64,000 bases of DNA, taken from Bosea sp. (in: a-proteobacteria). Its GTDB lineage: Bacteria; Pseudomonadota; Alphaproteobacteria; Rhizobiales; Beijerinckiaceae. Of this stretch, positions 1 through 9,675 are shown piece after piece. The position numbers were made by a program, and so were the translations under genes. The stretch is taken from the NCBI GenBank assembly GCA_023910605.1, contig JAAVVV010000001.1, forward strand, positions 1,044,698 to 1,108,697, read 5' to 3'. The notes under the pieces were generated by a model. The model was not told the DNA's origin. It searched no databases and saw nothing but the letters and a program-made list of their open reading frames with translations. Numbering within the stretch: the stretch's first letter is position 1; each line of letters begins with the position of its first letter.

Positions 1-806
1 ACCTCACCGGCGAGGCTGGCGGTCGCATCATGCTTCTGACCGGCCCCAACATGGCCGGCAAGTCGACCTTCCTGCGCCAGATGGCGCTGATCGTCGTGCT
101 GGCGCAGATGGGCGCCTTCGTGCCGGCCTCGGCCGCGCGGATCGGCATCGTTGACCGGCTCTTCAGCCGTGTCGGCGCTGCTGATGATCTGGCGCGTGGC
201 CGCTCCACCTTCATGGTCGAGATGGTGGAGACCGCAGCCATCCTCAATCAGGCCGGCCCGCGGGCGCTGGTCATCCTCGACGAGATCGGGCGCGGCACGG
301 CAACCTTCGACGGGCTATCGATTGCCTGGGCCGCGCTCGAGCACCTGCACGAGGTCAATCGCTGCCGGGCGATCTTCGCCACCCATTTCCACGAGCTGAC
401 GAAGCTGGCCGACACCTGGCCGCGCATCGTCAACGCCACCGCCCGCGTCACCGAATGGAACGGCGATGTGGTCTTTCTGCATGAGATCGTGCCGGGCGCC
501 GCCGATCGCTCCTATGGCATCCAGGTGGCGAAGATCGCCGGCCTGCCCCCAGCCGTGGTGGAGCGCGCGCGGCTCCTGCTGGCCGAACTCGAGAAGTCGG
601 AGCGCGAGCGGCCCAGGGCGGCGGCGCTTGACGAGATGCCGCTCTTCGTGGCGTCAGTCCGGCAGGCCCGCGCGGCCACGGCCGCGGCCGCGGCCGCGCC
701 GGCCGATGCGCTGCGCGAGACGCTGGCCGAGATCGATCCGGACGAGTTTACGCCGAAGCAGGCGCTCGAAGCGCTCTACCGGCTCAAGGCCGCCGCACGA
801 GGCTAG
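1..806 (+). CDS. mutS: DNA mismatch repair protein MutS, C-terminal part (5' end outside window)
   Basis: This is the ATPase domain of the mismatch-recognition protein, which binds mispaired DNA and recruits MutL. The frame is open from base 3 with no start, so the N-terminal mismatch-binding, connector and clamp domains lie to the left. About 267 residues remain. Visible motifs are the Walker A loop GPNMAGKST (bases 42-68), the ABC-type signature region with the ST-x-MVEM segment, the Walker B stretch [10 protein letters not shown] and the H-loop ATHFHEL. The C-terminal tail is alanine-rich and ends in a helix-turn-helix-like segment ([16 protein letters not shown]). Family assignment is certain from these motifs. 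Confidence 0.97.
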   Translation, partial: LTGEAGGRIMLLTGPNMAGKSTFLRQMALIVVLAQMGAFVPASAARIGIVDRLFSRVGAADDLARGRSTFMVEMVETAAILNQAGPRALVILDEIGRGTATFDGLSIAWAALEHLHEVNRCRAIFATHFHELTKLADTWPRIVNATARVTEWNGDVVFLHEIVPGAADRSYGIQVAKIAGLPPAVVERARLLLAELEKSERERPRAAALDEMPLFVASVRQARAATAAAAAAPADALRETLAEIDPDEFTPKQALEALYRLKAAARG

Positions 807-924
807 ACCGCCCGAAGCTGGCCTGCCCCTTGCGGCTCCTTGACCTTGCCTTGCAGGCCGAACCGCCCGAATGCGCCGCTTCGCCTGCCTTGACGGCACG
901 CCGCGTCTGCGCCACCCCTCAGCC

Positions 925-1842
925 ATGACCAGCCAACGGGCCTCACGCACAGGGAGCGCCGCACGCATCGCGGCGGCGCTGGCCTGCGTCATGACGTTGG
1001 CGGACTTCGGGGCCGGGCTTGCGTGGGCGCAAGGAGCACAGCAACGCCCGCCTGAGGCCGCGCCCTCGGGCTCGGCCCGCGAGGCCGTGGTGATTCCCTT
1101 CCATGGCGATCCGCGCGTCAGGGTCGAGCGGCCTGATGGGCCCATTCCGCGCAACCTGCGCGTGATCACCGACGACGAGTTCCCGCCGCTGCATTTCGCC
1201 GACCCGGACGGCCAGCCGGTCGGCTTTTCGGTCGATCTCATGCGCGCGGTCTGCGAGCGCCTTGCGGTAAACTGCACCATCCAGACGCGCCGCTTCGACA
1301 TGTTGCTGCAGACGCTCGCCGAGGGTCAGGCCGACATCGTCGCCGCCGCGATTCCGGTCACGGCACAGCTCAAGGCGCGTTTCCACGTCAGCCGCGTCTA
1401 TCACCGTTTCCCCGCGCGCTTTGTCGGGGCTGCCGGCTTTGATGCGGCCCGCATCAAGGCCGGCCTGCCGGCCGTGAGGGTGGCGGTGCCGCGCGAGACG
1501 GCCCATGCCGCCTATCTCGCCCAGCATTTCCCGCGCACCGAGCGCATCGAGACGCTGGATTTCGAGGCCGCGCTTCGGCTGCTCGAACGCGGCGAGGCGG
1601 ATCTCGCTTTCGGCGACGGACAGGCTGGCGCCATCTGGCTGGGCGCGCGCGGCCTGCGCGGCTTCCGCTTCCAGGGCGGGCCCTATTTCAGCGTCCGGCA
1701 TTTCGGCGAGGGTGTGGGCTTCGTGCTGCGGCCAGACGAGCCCTTGCTCAAGCGCTCCGTGGACCATGCGCTCCAGACGCTGTGGGATGACGGCACCTAC
1801 GCGCGGCTCTTCCTGCGTTATTTTCCCGTGAGCGCGTTCTGA
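925..1842 (+). CDS. Periplasmic solute-binding protein, family 3 (amino-acid-type)
   Basis: This is a secreted type II periplasmic binding protein, probably for a polar amino acid or related small molecule. An ATG at 925 gives a good Sec signal peptide: basic [14 protein letters not shown], a hydrophobic core, and an AWAQG cleavage region. An upstream ATG at 871 in the same frame would place 18 odd residues before it. The mature part shows family-3 landmarks: [13 protein letters not shown] near the start, [14 protein letters not shown], and [19 protein letters not shown]. No ABC permease or ATPase genes are adjacent, so it is an orphan binding protein or serves a distant transporter. The ligand is not predictable. 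Confidence 0.85.
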   Translation: MTSQRASRTGSAARIAAALACVMTLADFGAGLAWAQGAQQRPPEAAPSGSAREAVVIPFHGDPRVRVERPDGPIPRNLRVITDDEFPPLHFADPDGQPVGFSVDLMRAVCERLAVNCTIQTRRFDMLLQTLAEGQADIVAAAIPVTAQLKARFHVSRVYHRFPARFVGAAGFDAARIKAGLPAVRVAVPRETAHAAYLAQHFPRTERIETLDFEAALRLLERGEADLAFGDGQAGAIWLGARGLRGFRFQGGPYFSVRHFGEGVGFVLRPDEPLLKRSVDHALQTLWDDGTYARLFLRYFPVSAF

Positions 1843-1927
1843 ACGCCGCGATGTTGACGCGGGCCCGCCGCTTCGCCACAACCGCCGGCCTGTCGAACCC
1901 TTCTGGCCCAACTCCTGCGGAACCGCG

Positions 1928-3658
1928 ATGAACCCCTCCGACCCCGCCTTGCTCGACGCTGCGCGCGCCTCATCCGCCTGGCCTTTCGAGGAAGCCCGCA
2001 AGCTGGTGAAGCGGCTGGAGCGCAGCGGCAAGGGCGAGGCCTTGTTCGAGACGGGCTATGGCCCTTCCGGCCTGCCGCACATCGGCACCTTCGGCGAGGT
2101 GATGCGCACGACCATGGTGCGCAAGGCCTTCGAGGTGCTGACCGAAGGGCGCATCCCGACACGGCTTCTGGTGTTCTCCGACGACATGGACGGGATGCGC
2201 AAGGTTCCGGACAATGTGCCCGACCCTGCAGCGCTGGCCGCGCACCTGCAAAAGCCGCTGACCGACGTGCCCAACCCGTTCGCGGGGCCGGAGCCCACCT
2301 TCGGACGGCACAACAACGCCATGCTGCGCCGCTTTCTCGACCATTTCGGCTTCGACTACGAGTTCGCGAGCGCCACCGACTATTACCGCTCGGGCCGGTT
2401 CGACGCCGTGCTGCGGCGGGCGGCGGAACGCTATGACGACATCATGGCCGTGATGCTGCCCACGCTCGGCCCGGAGCGGCAGGCGACCTATAGCCCCTTC
2501 CTGCCGATCTCGCCGGGCACGGGCCGCGTGCTCTACGTGCCCATGAAAGAGGTCGACGCCCGCAACGGCGTCATCACCTTCGCCGATGAGGATGGCCGCG
2601 ACGTGACGCTCCCCGTCACCGGTGGGCAGGTGAAGCTGCAGTGGAAGCCCGATTTCGGCATGCGCTGGGCTGCGCTCGACGTGGATTTCGAGATGTTCGG
2701 CAAGGATCACCAGACCAATGCCGGCATCTACGACCGCATCTGCGCCATACTGGGCGGCGTCCCGCCCGAGCATTACGTCTATGAGCTCTTCCTCGACGAG
2801 AACGGCCAGAAGATCTCCAAGTCCAGGGGCAACGGCCTGACCATCGACGAGTGGCTGACCTACGGCCCGCGCGAGAGCCTGTCTCTGTTCATGTATGCCA
2901 AGCCGCGCGAGGCGAAGCGGCTGTATTTCGATGTCATCCCCCGCGCGGTCGATGATTACCAGCAGTTCCTCGGGGGCTACGAGAAGCAGGACTGGAAGAA
3001 CCGTCTGGGCAACCCGGTCTGGCACATCCATGGCGGCAAGCCGCCCGCGCCGGAGCTGGTCGCGCAGGGCGGGCAGGGCAAGGCCGCCGCCAACGCCCCG
3101 CGCACGACCGTCACCTTCGGGCTGTTGCTCAATCTGGTCGGCGTCGCCAACAGCGAGGACAAGGCCGTGCTCTGGGCCTTCCTGCAGCGTTATGCGCCCG
3201 GCGTGTCGCCGCAGACCCATCCCGGGCTGGATGCGCTGGTGGGCCACGCAATCACCTATTTCCGGGATTTCGTGAAGCCGGCGAAGCGTCATCGCGCTGC
3301 CGACGCAGTGGAGTCCGAGGCCTTCGCGCGGCTGGACGCGGCGCTCGCCGCCCTGCCGGCCGATGCCACGCCGGAAGCCATCCAGGATGCGGCGCTCGAC
3401 ATCGCGCGCACCGTGCCGCGCTACCAGAACCTGGAGGCGAAGGGCGCGACGCCGGAACGGCCCGCCGTCACGGGCGAATGGTGGAAGGCGGTCTATCAGG
3501 TCATCTTCGGCGAGGACCAGGGTCCACGCTTCGGCTCCTTCACCGCCATCTACGGCATCGCCAACACCCGCGCCCTGATCGGCAAGGCGCTCAGCGGCGC
3601 GCTCATCGCCGAGCACGAGCGGTTCATGAAAGGTCGGGCGATCGACAGCGGGCGGTAG
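1928..3658 (+). CDS. lysK: Lysine--tRNA ligase, class I
   Basis: This enzyme charges tRNA-Lys with lysine in the cytoplasm. It is the class I (archaeal-type) enzyme used by many alphaproteobacteria in place of class II LysS. The 576-residue length fits. The class I ATP-binding signatures are both present: an HIGT form of HIGH in [11 protein letters not shown] (about residue 50) and KISKS (KISKSRGN, about residue 298), in a Rossmann-type catalytic core followed by an alpha-helical anticodon-binding domain. It stands alone between a binding protein and a convergent regulator. No class II lysS is in the window, and I infer that this is the cell's lysyl enzyme. Confidence 0.95.
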   Translation: MNPSDPALLDAARASSAWPFEEARKLVKRLERSGKGEALFETGYGPSGLPHIGTFGEVMRTTMVRKAFEVLTEGRIPTRLLVFSDDMDGMRKVPDNVPDPAALAAHLQKPLTDVPNPFAGPEPTFGRHNNAMLRRFLDHFGFDYEFASATDYYRSGRFDAVLRRAAERYDDIMAVMLPTLGPERQATYSPFLPISPGTGRVLYVPMKEVDARNGVITFADEDGRDVTLPVTGGQVKLQWKPDFGMRWAALDVDFEMFGKDHQTNAGIYDRICAILGGVPPEHYVYELFLDENGQKISKSRGNGLTIDEWLTYGPRESLSLFMYAKPREAKRLYFDVIPRAVDDYQQFLGGYEKQDWKNRLGNPVWHIHGGKPPAPELVAQGGQGKAAANAPRTTVTFGLLLNLVGVANSEDKAVLWAFLQRYAPGVSPQTHPGLDALVGHAITYFRDFVKPAKRHRAADAVESEAFARLDAALAALPADATPEAIQDAALDIARTVPRYQNLEAKGATPERPAVTGEWWKAVYQVIFGEDQGPRFGSFTAIYGIANTRALIGKALSGALIAEHERFMKGRAIDSGR

Positions 3659-3823
3659 CCAGGCACGCAGTCGGGGACGCAGGCGCGCCTGTGCTGTGCG
3701 GGTCCGCCGTGATGTTCGTCCAACTGCTCTCGGGCGTGGCGGTGCGCTCGACGTCTTCGTCCAGCGCGGCGGCCTGGACAGCAAGATGGTGGTGGCGGCA
3801 TCTCGCAGCTGCTCGAGCCCTGA

Positions 3824-4459
3824 TCACTGGCTGGCCCAGATCACCCGCGCGATGAAGGACACGTCCGAGAGCTGCAACACCCGATCAGGATGATCGGGGT
3901 TGAGCGAGGCCAGCTCCACGGTCTTCAGCGTCTTGCGCTTGAGCTCCTTGGCCATCACCTCGCCATCGACCGTGCGCACCACCACCCGGTCGCCCCGGCG
4001 CACCGGCGCGGCGGGCGAGACGATGATGGTGTCGCCATCCCTGTAAAGCGGCATCATCGATTCGCCGTTGATTTCCAGCGCATAGACCCGCTCATCCGAA
4101 ATGTCCGGGAAGGCGACTTCATCCCAGCCATTGCCCGATGGCAGCCCGCTATCGTCGAAGAAACCACCGGCGCCGGCCTGCGCGAAGCCGATCAGCGGAA
4201 TGGTGCGCTGCCTGACGTGCTGCCGGCCGAGATTGGCCACCAGCGAAATGAACTCGTCGAGATTGGCGCCTGTGGCGACGAGGATCTTGGCCAGCGACTC
4301 GGTGGACGGCCAGCGCTCACGGCCATCCGAGCCAATCCGCTTGGATCGGTTGAAGGTCGTGGCGTCGAGGCCTGCGCGCTTGGCGAGGCCGGAGGGCGTC
4401 ATCTGGTAACGTTCCGCGAGCGCGTCGATCGCGCCCCAGATCTGGTCGTGTGACAACAT
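3824..4459 (-). CDS. S24-family (LexA/CI-like) transcriptional regulator
   Basis: The 211-residue protein has an N-terminal helix-turn-helix (about residues 1-70, with MTPSGLAKRAGLD as the recognition region) fused to a C-terminal S24 peptidase-like domain. The catalytic Ser lies in GESMMPLYRDGD and the Lys in VMAKELKRKT. An Ala-Gly pair in FAQAGAGG is a plausible self-cleavage site. It is not the housekeeping LexA, which has a winged-helix N-terminus; the layout resembles phage CI-type repressors that are common as chromosomal regulators in this order. A near-palindrome 33-48 bases upstream of the start could be its own operator. No phage genes are nearby. Targets are unknown. Confidence 0.88.
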   Translation of the reverse strand: MLSHDQIWGAIDALAERYQMTPSGLAKRAGLDATTFNRSKRIGSDGRERWPSTESLAKILVATGANLDEFISLVANLGRQHVRQRTIPLIGFAQAGAGGFFDDSGLPSGNGWDEVAFPDISDERVYALEINGESMMPLYRDGDTIIVSPAAPVRRGDRVVVRTVDGEVMAKELKRKTLKTVELASLNPDHPDRVLQLSDVSFIARVIWASQ

Positions 4460-4491
4460 GCCTCATGCTCCGGGGACAAAGGTCATCCTTG

Positions 4492-4507
4492 CCTATCCTA
4501 GCATAGG
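4492..4507. promoter_or_regulatory. Candidate operator (16-bp near-palindrome) upstream of the S24 regulator
   Basis: The site reads CCTATCCTAGCATAGG, a dyad with 5-bp outer arms (CCTAT/ATAGG) and an inner CTAG core, imperfect only at positions 6 and 11. It lies between the S24 regulator start (4459, minus) and the DUF952-pyrD pair (4618, plus). A second CCTAT-containing stretch occurs at 4534-4547. The position fits autoregulation of the regulator. Binding itself is inferred. Confidence 0.45.
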
Positions 4508-4617
4508 AATTTAGCCCTTGGAACAGACAGCATGCCTATTCTATGCCGGCACGATGAAGGAGATGTTGAACCGCATCCCCTCCGGCGTTAAGCCACGCCA
4601 AAGCGGGGCAAGACGGC

Positions 4618-4962
4618 ATGGCGCTGATCTACAAGATTCATCCGGGCGCCGACTGGACCCTGGCGGAGAAGTCGGGCCTGTTCGAGGGCGCGGCGGTGGA
4701 CCTCGCCGACGGCTTCATCCATTTCTCCACCGGGGCGCAGGTGCGCGAGACGGCGGCCCGGCATTTCGCCGGACACGCCTGCCTCGTGCTGGTCGCGGTC
4801 GAGGCCGAGGCGCTGGGCCCGGCCCTGCGCTGGGAGCCCTCACGGGGGGGCGCTCTCTTCCCCCATCTTTACGGGCCGCTCCAGCTCGCTGCCGTGCGCT
4901 GGGTCGCGCCCATCGCTCTCGGCCCTGACGGCGCCCATGTCTTTGCCCGGGATGTGCGCTGA
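4618..4962 (+). CDS. DUF952 family protein
   Basis: This small cytoplasmic protein of 114 residues is of the DUF952 type. Typical features are the opening MALIYKI, the central segment [22 protein letters not shown], and a late HLYGPL. The family's fold resembles ADP-ribosyltransferase-like proteins, but its biochemical role is not established. The start is an ATG closely following GGGGCAAGACGGC, a weak ribosome-binding site. Its stop overlaps the pyrD start by one base (TGATG), so the two are almost certainly co-translated, a frequent arrangement in this bacterial group. Confidence 0.88.
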   Translation: MALIYKIHPGADWTLAEKSGLFEGAAVDLADGFIHFSTGAQVRETAARHFAGHACLVLVAVEAEALGPALRWEPSRGGALFPHLYGPLQLAAVRWVAPIALGPDGAHVFARDVR

Positions 4963-6056
4963 TGGCCGTCCTGTTCGATCTGGCCCGGCCGCTGCTTCAC
5001 GCGCTTGATCCGGAAACCGCGCACAAGCTCACCGTGGCGGCCCTCGCGGCCGCCCCGCGACGCGCGCCGCCCGCCGACGATCCGCGCCTCGCGGTCGAGG
5101 CCTTCGGGCTGCGCTTCCCCAACCCTGTCGGCATCGCCGCCGGCTTCGACAAGCATGCCGAGGCGGTGGACGGGGTTATGGGCCTGGGCGTCGGCTTCGC
5201 CGAGGTTGGCGGCGTCACGCTCCTGCCGCAGCCTGGCAATCCTCGACCGCGCGTCTTCAGGCTCGTGGAGGATGGCGCGGTCATCAACCGCTATGGCCTC
5301 AACAGCGTCGGCGCCGATGTCGTCGCTTCGCGTCTGGCGGCACGTCGGGCGCGGGGGGGAATCGTGGGCGTCAACCTCGGCGCCAACAAGGATTCGACCG
5401 ACCGCGCGGGCGATTACGCCACCCTTGCCGCAAAGCTGGCGCGCCACTGCGATTTCCTGACGGTCAACGTCTCATCGCCCAACACGCCGGGCCTGCGCGA
5501 CCTTCAGGCGGAGGCGCAGCTCGACGACCTCATCGCCCGCACGGTGGAGGCCCGCAACCAGGCCTGCCGCGGGTCCGGCTCCGCGGCGGTCCTGCTCAAG
5601 ATCGCGCCTGACCTCTCCGAGGCCGATCTCGACGGCGTCGTGGCGGTCGCGCTGCGGCGCGGCATCGACGGGCTCATCGTGGCGAACACCACCATCGCGC
5701 GCCCGCAGAGCCTCGGCAGCGTCCATCGCGGCGAGACAGGCGGGCTTTCGGGGCGGCCCCTTTTCGCCCGTTCCACGCAGGTGCTGGCGCAGGCGGCGCT
5801 GCGGCTCGGGGGGGCCATGCCGCTGATCGGGGTGGGCGGCGTCGAGGACTGGCGCGGCGCCCTCGCCAAGATCGAGGCCGGCGCCAGCCTCGTGCAGCTC
5901 TACACGGCGATGATCTACAAGGGACCGGGCCTGATCGCCGACATCAAGGCGGGCCTGCTCGCCCATCTGGCAGGCTCGGGCGCCACGCTTCAGGCCCTGA
6001 CAGGCCGGCGCATGCAGGAGATCGCCGCCGGCGAGGCGGCGATCGATCCGGCCTAG
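4962..6056 (+). CDS. pyrD: Dihydroorotate dehydrogenase (quinone), class 2
   Basis: The enzyme oxidises dihydroorotate to orotate in pyrimidine synthesis, passing electrons through FMN to membrane quinone. The 364-residue length and the N-terminal amphipathic helix ([20 protein letters not shown]) are those of the membrane-associated class 2 enzymes. Recognisable segments are [16 protein letters not shown], the catalytic-Ser loop in [14 protein letters not shown], the FMN/orotate-binding NTTIARP, and the phosphate-binding IGVGGV near the end. It is translationally coupled to the preceding DUF952 gene by a one-base overlap. Confidence 0.96.
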   Translation: MAVLFDLARPLLHALDPETAHKLTVAALAAAPRRAPPADDPRLAVEAFGLRFPNPVGIAAGFDKHAEAVDGVMGLGVGFAEVGGVTLLPQPGNPRPRVFRLVEDGAVINRYGLNSVGADVVASRLAARRARGGIVGVNLGANKDSTDRAGDYATLAAKLARHCDFLTVNVSSPNTPGLRDLQAEAQLDDLIARTVEARNQACRGSGSAAVLLKIAPDLSEADLDGVVAVALRRGIDGLIVANTTIARPQSLGSVHRGETGGLSGRPLFARSTQVLAQAALRLGGAMPLIGVGGVEDWRGALAKIEAGASLVQLYTAMIYKGPGLIADIKAGLLAHLAGSGATLQALTGRRMQEIAAGEAAIDPA

Positions 6057-6060
6057 ACCC

Positions 6061-6327
6061 TCACCGGCGGCCGAACAGGCGCAGCAGAAGCCAGACCGGG
6101 ATCACGATCAGCGCGCCCGCCGCCACCCACTGCGCAACCTCCCGGATCGAATCCGTGCCAAGGTTGAGGATGTAGCTGAAGAAGGCGCCGATGGCCTGGA
6201 ACAGGCTGCGCGGCGTCAGGCCGAGGAAGGCCATGATCGCGCCCACGATCAGCGACAGGAAGATCAGCTTGACGATGACGCCGAGTGGCGAGCCGCCCAG
6301 CGCGCGTTGGAGTTTGGGGTTCGGCAT
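6061..6327 (-). CDS. Small two-helix membrane protein (resembles DUF6460)
   Basis: This 88-residue integral membrane protein has an ATG at 6327; a GTG six bases further out is less likely. Two hydrophobic segments are clear: one around VIVKLIFLSLIVGAIMAFLG and one near the C-terminus (ALIVIPVWLLLRLFG), joined by an amphipathic stretch that contains SLFQAIGAFFSYILN. It ends four bases from the convergent pyrD stop. The pattern resembles small Rhizobiales membrane proteins annotated as DUF6460; I recall that family only loosely. No function is known. Confidence 0.7.
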   Translation of the reverse strand: MPNPKLQRALGGSPLGVIVKLIFLSLIVGAIMAFLGLTPRSLFQAIGAFFSYILNLGTDSIREVAQWVAAGALIVIPVWLLLRLFGRR

Positions 6328-6381
6328 GGTCACCTTCGCGCGATGTCCGGCGCCGACCGCGCCGTGGTCAGGGCGCTGGGG

Positions 6382-7077
6382 TCAAGCCGCCGTGGTGTGG
6401 CTTGCAGCTGCCGCGTCCTGGGGGGGCCACCCCGTCGCGGCGATCTTGGAGGCGAGGATCACGGCCTGCGTCCTGCTGTCAACACCCAGCTTCTGCAGAA
6501 TGGCCGAGACATGCGCCTTGACGGTGGCTTCGGAGACGCTGAGTTCGTAGGCGATCTGCTTGTTGAGCAGCCCTTCGGACAGCATCATCAGCACGCGCAC
6601 CTGCTGCGGCGTCAGCGTCATCAGGCGCTTGATGGTTCCGGTGGTTTCGCTGTCCTGCGGACTGCTGAGGTCGATGCCGGCCGGCACCCAGACATTGCCG
6701 TCCAGCACGGACTGCACGGCGTCGGCCATGGCCTCGGCCTCCAGCGTCTTGGGCATGAAGCCGGAGGCGCCGAAACCGATGCAGCGCCTCACCACGCTCG
6801 GCTCGTCATTCGCCGAGACGACCATCACCGGCAATTGGGGATGATCGGCCCGCAGCACCAGCAGCCCCGAGAAACCCTGCATGCCCGGCATTGTCAGATC
6901 GAGGAGGATGAGCTCGACATCCTTGCCCTCCGCCAGCGTCTTGATCACCGCCTCGAACGAGCCTGCCTCCAGCAGGGTCGTGCCGGGCAGCGCGGAGGTC
7001 AGCGCCTGTCGCAGCGCGCCCCGGAAAAGCGGATGATCGTCAGCGATCAGGATCGTGGGTCCAACCTCGTTGGGCAT
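6382..7077 (-). CDS. LuxR/NarL-family response regulator (CrbR-like)
   Basis: This DNA-binding response regulator of 231 residues has an N-terminal receiver domain (ILIADDHPLFRGAL with the acidic pair, phospho-acceptor Asp in LILLDLTMPGMQG, Lys in FMPKTLE). A LuxR-type HTH follows (LTPQQVRVLMMLSEGLLNKQIAYEL, then SEATVKAHVSAILQKLGV). A good GGGAGGAG ribosome site precedes the ATG. There is no histidine kinase beside it. It is divergent from a DUF4212/sodium-symporter pair, the context of CrbR-type regulators that control acetate uptake and activation. The likely partner is the transporter-fused kinase at 32.7-36.3 kb. The partner assignment is inference. Confidence 0.9.
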   Translation of the reverse strand: MPNEVGPTILIADDHPLFRGALRQALTSALPGTTLLEAGSFEAVIKTLAEGKDVELILLDLTMPGMQGFSGLLVLRADHPQLPVMVVSANDEPSVVRRCIGFGASGFMPKTLEAEAMADAVQSVLDGNVWVPAGIDLSSPQDSETTGTIKRLMTLTPQQVRVLMMLSEGLLNKQIAYELSVSEATVKAHVSAILQKLGVDSRTQAVILASKIAATGWPPQDAAAASHTTAA

Positions 7078-7433
7078 GTGCTCCTCCCGTTTTTATTCTT
7101 GCTTGATGCGGCTTTTCCACCTGCATCCGCAAGTTAGGCCATGGCAAGGCCGCGATGACAAGTCCGCACCGACCGCACCGTGCTGAACGACCGGAAATCC
7201 GGTGCGCCGCCAAAATTCCACGTTCCGCAGATGTTGTTGCGACGCACATAAACACTTAAAACAATTGTATAATTAACGATTTATGAGTCTTTAGTCTGAC
7301 TATCCGTGATTTGCCTGACGCCTTAGTTTCGCCATGCCGGTTTCAATCGGGCCAAACCCGGTGGCTGGCGGCCGCAGCGTCTGATTTCAGGGCATTTCGA
7401 TCCTGGGCATGGCTGCATCGGGAGAAACGCAAG
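7078..7433. promoter_or_regulatory. Divergent promoter region between response regulator and DUF4212-symporter operon
   Basis: This 356-base gap is much richer in A/T than the surrounding genes, especially 7245-7320. It contains a consensus-like -10 hexamer TATAAT at 7268-7273, pointing toward the symporter operon, but no good -35 element at standard spacing. No riboswitch-like fold and no convincing ORF were seen. An open frame from 7311 runs into the DUF4212 gene, but its residues before 7434 do not look like protein. The region probably holds promoters for both directions and binding sites for the adjacent regulator. Confidence 0.4.
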
Positions 7434-7694
7434 ATGAGCGAACCAAGCAAGGTTCAGGCGCATTGGGCAGCGACCCAACGCCTGACCTACATCATGATAG
7501 GCATTTGGGCCTTCTTTTCCTTCTTCATTCACATGTTCTCGCCTGCTCTGAACGGCATCAAGATCCTCGGCTTCCCGCTGGGTTTCTACATGGCTGCCCA
7601 GGGCTCGCTGATCGTATTCGTGGCGCAGCTGTTCTGGTTTGCGGGAGCCCAGGACAAGGTTGACCGCCAGTACGGCATGGCCGAAGACGATTGA
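7434..7694 (+). CDS. DUF4212 protein, small subunit of sodium/solute symporter
   Basis: This 86-residue membrane protein has two transmembrane helices (TYIMIGIWAFFSFFIHMFSP and FYMAAQGSLIVFVAQLFWF), the standard DUF4212 architecture. The family is almost always encoded directly upstream of a VC_2705-type sodium:solute symporter and is regarded as its small subunit. The ATG at 7434 is preceded by GGGAGAA and starts MSEPSKVQAHW, typical for the family; the frame is open upstream but the extra residues are not protein-like. Fourteen bases separate its stop from the symporter ATG. Confidence 0.92.
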   Translation: MSEPSKVQAHWAATQRLTYIMIGIWAFFSFFIHMFSPALNGIKILGFPLGFYMAAQGSLIVFVAQLFWFAGAQDKVDRQYGMAEDD

Positions 7695-7708
7695 GCGAGG
7701 AACCGGAC

Positions 7709-9667
7709 ATGGCAACCGAAGCAAAAACTGATTTCACCTCCAATCTTGGCCGGGTCTACACCATATACACGGGTGGGTTCCTGGCTTTCGTCATCTTCAT
7801 AGCGATCCTGGAGCGCGTCGGCGTTCCCAATCACATCCTGGCCTACCTGTTCGTGGCCTTCACGATTGGCGTCTACGCCGCCATCGGCATCCTTTCGCGC
7901 ACCATGCAGGTCGACGAGTATTACGTCGCCGGCCGCAAGGTTCCCTCCTTCTACAACGGCATGGCGACCGCCGCCGACTGGATGAGCGCCGCCTCGTTCA
8001 TCGGCATGGCCGGCACGCTCTACCTGCTTGGTTATGACGGCCTCGCCTTCATCCTGGGCTGGACCGGCGGCTATGTGCTGGTGGCCACGCTGATCGCTCC
8101 CTACCTGCGCAAGTTCGGCTGCTACACGGTGCCGGACTTCCTGGCCTTCCGCTTCGGCGGCAATGCGGCGCGCATCGCCGGCATCGTCGTGCTGATGAGC
8201 TGCTCGTTCACCTATGTGGTCGCGCAGATCGTTGGGACGGGCCTCATCGGCGCGCGTCTGCTGGGCATGTCGTTCGAAGTTGCGGTGTTCGTCGGCCTCG
8301 TCGGCATTCTCGTCTGCTCGATGCTCGGCGGGATGCGCGCGGTGACCTGGACCCAGGTTGCCCAGTACATCGTGCTGATCATCGCCTACCTTGTCCCGGT
8401 CGTGATCCTCTCGACCCAGAAGTTCGGCATTCCGATCCCGCAGCTCACCTACGGCAACGTTCTCTCCGAGATCCAGGCCAAGGAAGCGGCGCTCGGCGTG
8501 GCGGCGACGGCCTCGCACATCGTGCCCTTCGCCCGCTACGACCCCCTGAACTTCTTCGCTCTCGTGCTCTGCCTCATGGTCGGCACGGCCTCGCTGCCCC
8601 ACGTCCTGATGCGCTACTTCACCACGCCTTCCGTGCGTGAAGCCCGCTCCTCGGTGGCCTGGACGCTGCTGTTCATCTTCATCCTCTACTTCACGGCGCC
8701 GGCCTATGCCGCCTTCGCGAAGCTCGAGGTGTTCGAGAACGTCATCGGCAAGCCGCTGGGCCAGCTCCCGAGCTGGGTGTTCACCTATGGCAAGATCCAA
8801 CTGGTCCAGATCTGCGGCGTCAACGCCGTCGACGTCGCCACGATCACCGCCGCCTGCGGCAAGATCGCTGGCCACACCGGGATCCTCGGTCTCGCCAACT
8901 TCTCGATCCAGGCCGACGCGATCGTGATCGCCACGCCTGAAATCGCCGGCCTGCCTTACGTCGTCTCCGGCCTCGTCGCTGCCGGCGGCCTGGCTGCCGC
9001 GCTTTCCACCGCTGACGGGCTCCTGCTCGCCATCGCCAACGCCCTGTCCCATGACGTCTACAGCCGCATGATCAACAAGAACGCGCCGGTGGCGAAGAAA
9101 CTCGTCATCGCCCGCGTCATCCTGGTCATCGTCGCGATCCTCGCCGCCTGGGTGGCGTCGGGTCGTCCGGCGGACATCGTGGCCATGGTCGCCTGGGCCT
9201 TCAGCCTCGCCGCAGCGGGTCTGTTCCCGGCGCTCGTCATGGGCATCTGGTCCAAGAACACCACCTCGGCAGCCGCCGTGGCCGGTATCTGGGCCGGGTT
9301 CATCACCACGCTCGTCTACCTCGTCGTGACCCGCTACTTCCCGGGCTTCGGCGTGGATGTAATGGGCATGTATTCCAACGTGCACCCGGTCACCCGCGTG
9401 CCGTTGGTAGACCTCGCCAAGCTCAAGGCCGAGCAGCCCCAGCTGTTCCAGCAAGGCATGGTTCTGATCAACCATCCCCTGGCCAGCCGCGTCGGCTACT
9501 TCAACGTGGCCAACATCTCCGCCGGTCTGTTCGGCATGCCGATCGGCTTCCTGACGATGATCATCGTCTCGAAGTTCACCACGGCGCCGAACAAGGAGAT
9601 GCAGGACTTCATCGACGACATCCGTCGCCCGCGCGGCGCGGCCGTCATGGTCGAGAAGACCGGCTGA
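7709..9667 (+). CDS. Sodium:solute symporter, VC_2705/ActP-like
   Basis: This inner-membrane transporter of about 652 residues belongs to the SSS (SLC5) family, with 13 or so hydrophobic segments. It closely matches the VC_2705 subgroup that pairs with DUF4212 and is related to acetate permease ActP. Family landmarks include DEYYVAGRKVPSFYNGMATAADWMS near the start (written here as parts), GGMRAVTWTQVAQY and the sodium-site region ALSTADGLLLAIANALSHD. The ATG at 7709 follows GAGCGAGGAA; a TTG at 7691 is less likely. Acetate or another short carboxylate is the probable substrate, inferred from family and from the adjacent CrbR-like regulator. Confidence 0.92.
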   Translation: MATEAKTDFTSNLGRVYTIYTGGFLAFVIFIAILERVGVPNHILAYLFVAFTIGVYAAIGILSRTMQVDEYYVAGRKVPSFYNGMATAADWMSAASFIGMAGTLYLLGYDGLAFILGWTGGYVLVATLIAPYLRKFGCYTVPDFLAFRFGGNAARIAGIVVLMSCSFTYVVAQIVGTGLIGARLLGMSFEVAVFVGLVGILVCSMLGGMRAVTWTQVAQYIVLIIAYLVPVVILSTQKFGIPIPQLTYGNVLSEIQAKEAALGVAATASHIVPFARYDPLNFFALVLCLMVGTASLPHVLMRYFTTPSVREARSSVAWTLLFIFILYFTAPAYAAFAKLEVFENVIGKPLGQLPSWVFTYGKIQLVQICGVNAVDVATITAACGKIAGHTGILGLANFSIQADAIVIATPEIAGLPYVVSGLVAAGGLAAALSTADGLLLAIANALSHDVYSRMINKNAPVAKKLVIARVILVIVAILAAWVASGRPADIVAMVAWAFSLAAAGLFPALVMGIWSKNTTSAAAVAGIWAGFITTLVYLVVTRYFPGFGVDVMGMYSNVHPVTRVPLVDLAKLKAEQPQLFQQGMVLINHPLASRVGYFNVANISAGLFGMPIGFLTMIIVSKFTTAPNKEMQDFIDDIRRPRGAAVMVEKTG

Positions 9668-9675
9668 GGTTTGAC

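Noticed and set aside
1970..3784. A 604-codon minus-strand frame opposite the lysyl-tRNA synthetase
   Set aside because: It is a shadow of the class I LysRS gene, with Arg/Gly/Ala/Leu-rich chance composition.
3824..4459. Housekeeping LexA
   Set aside because: The N-terminal DNA-binding part is a CI-like helix-turn-helix and not the LexA winged helix, although the S24 domain is similar.
7078..7433. Riboswitch or sigma-54 promoter before the symporter operon
   Set aside because: No conserved riboswitch core and no TGGCAC-N5-TTGC type element could be identified.
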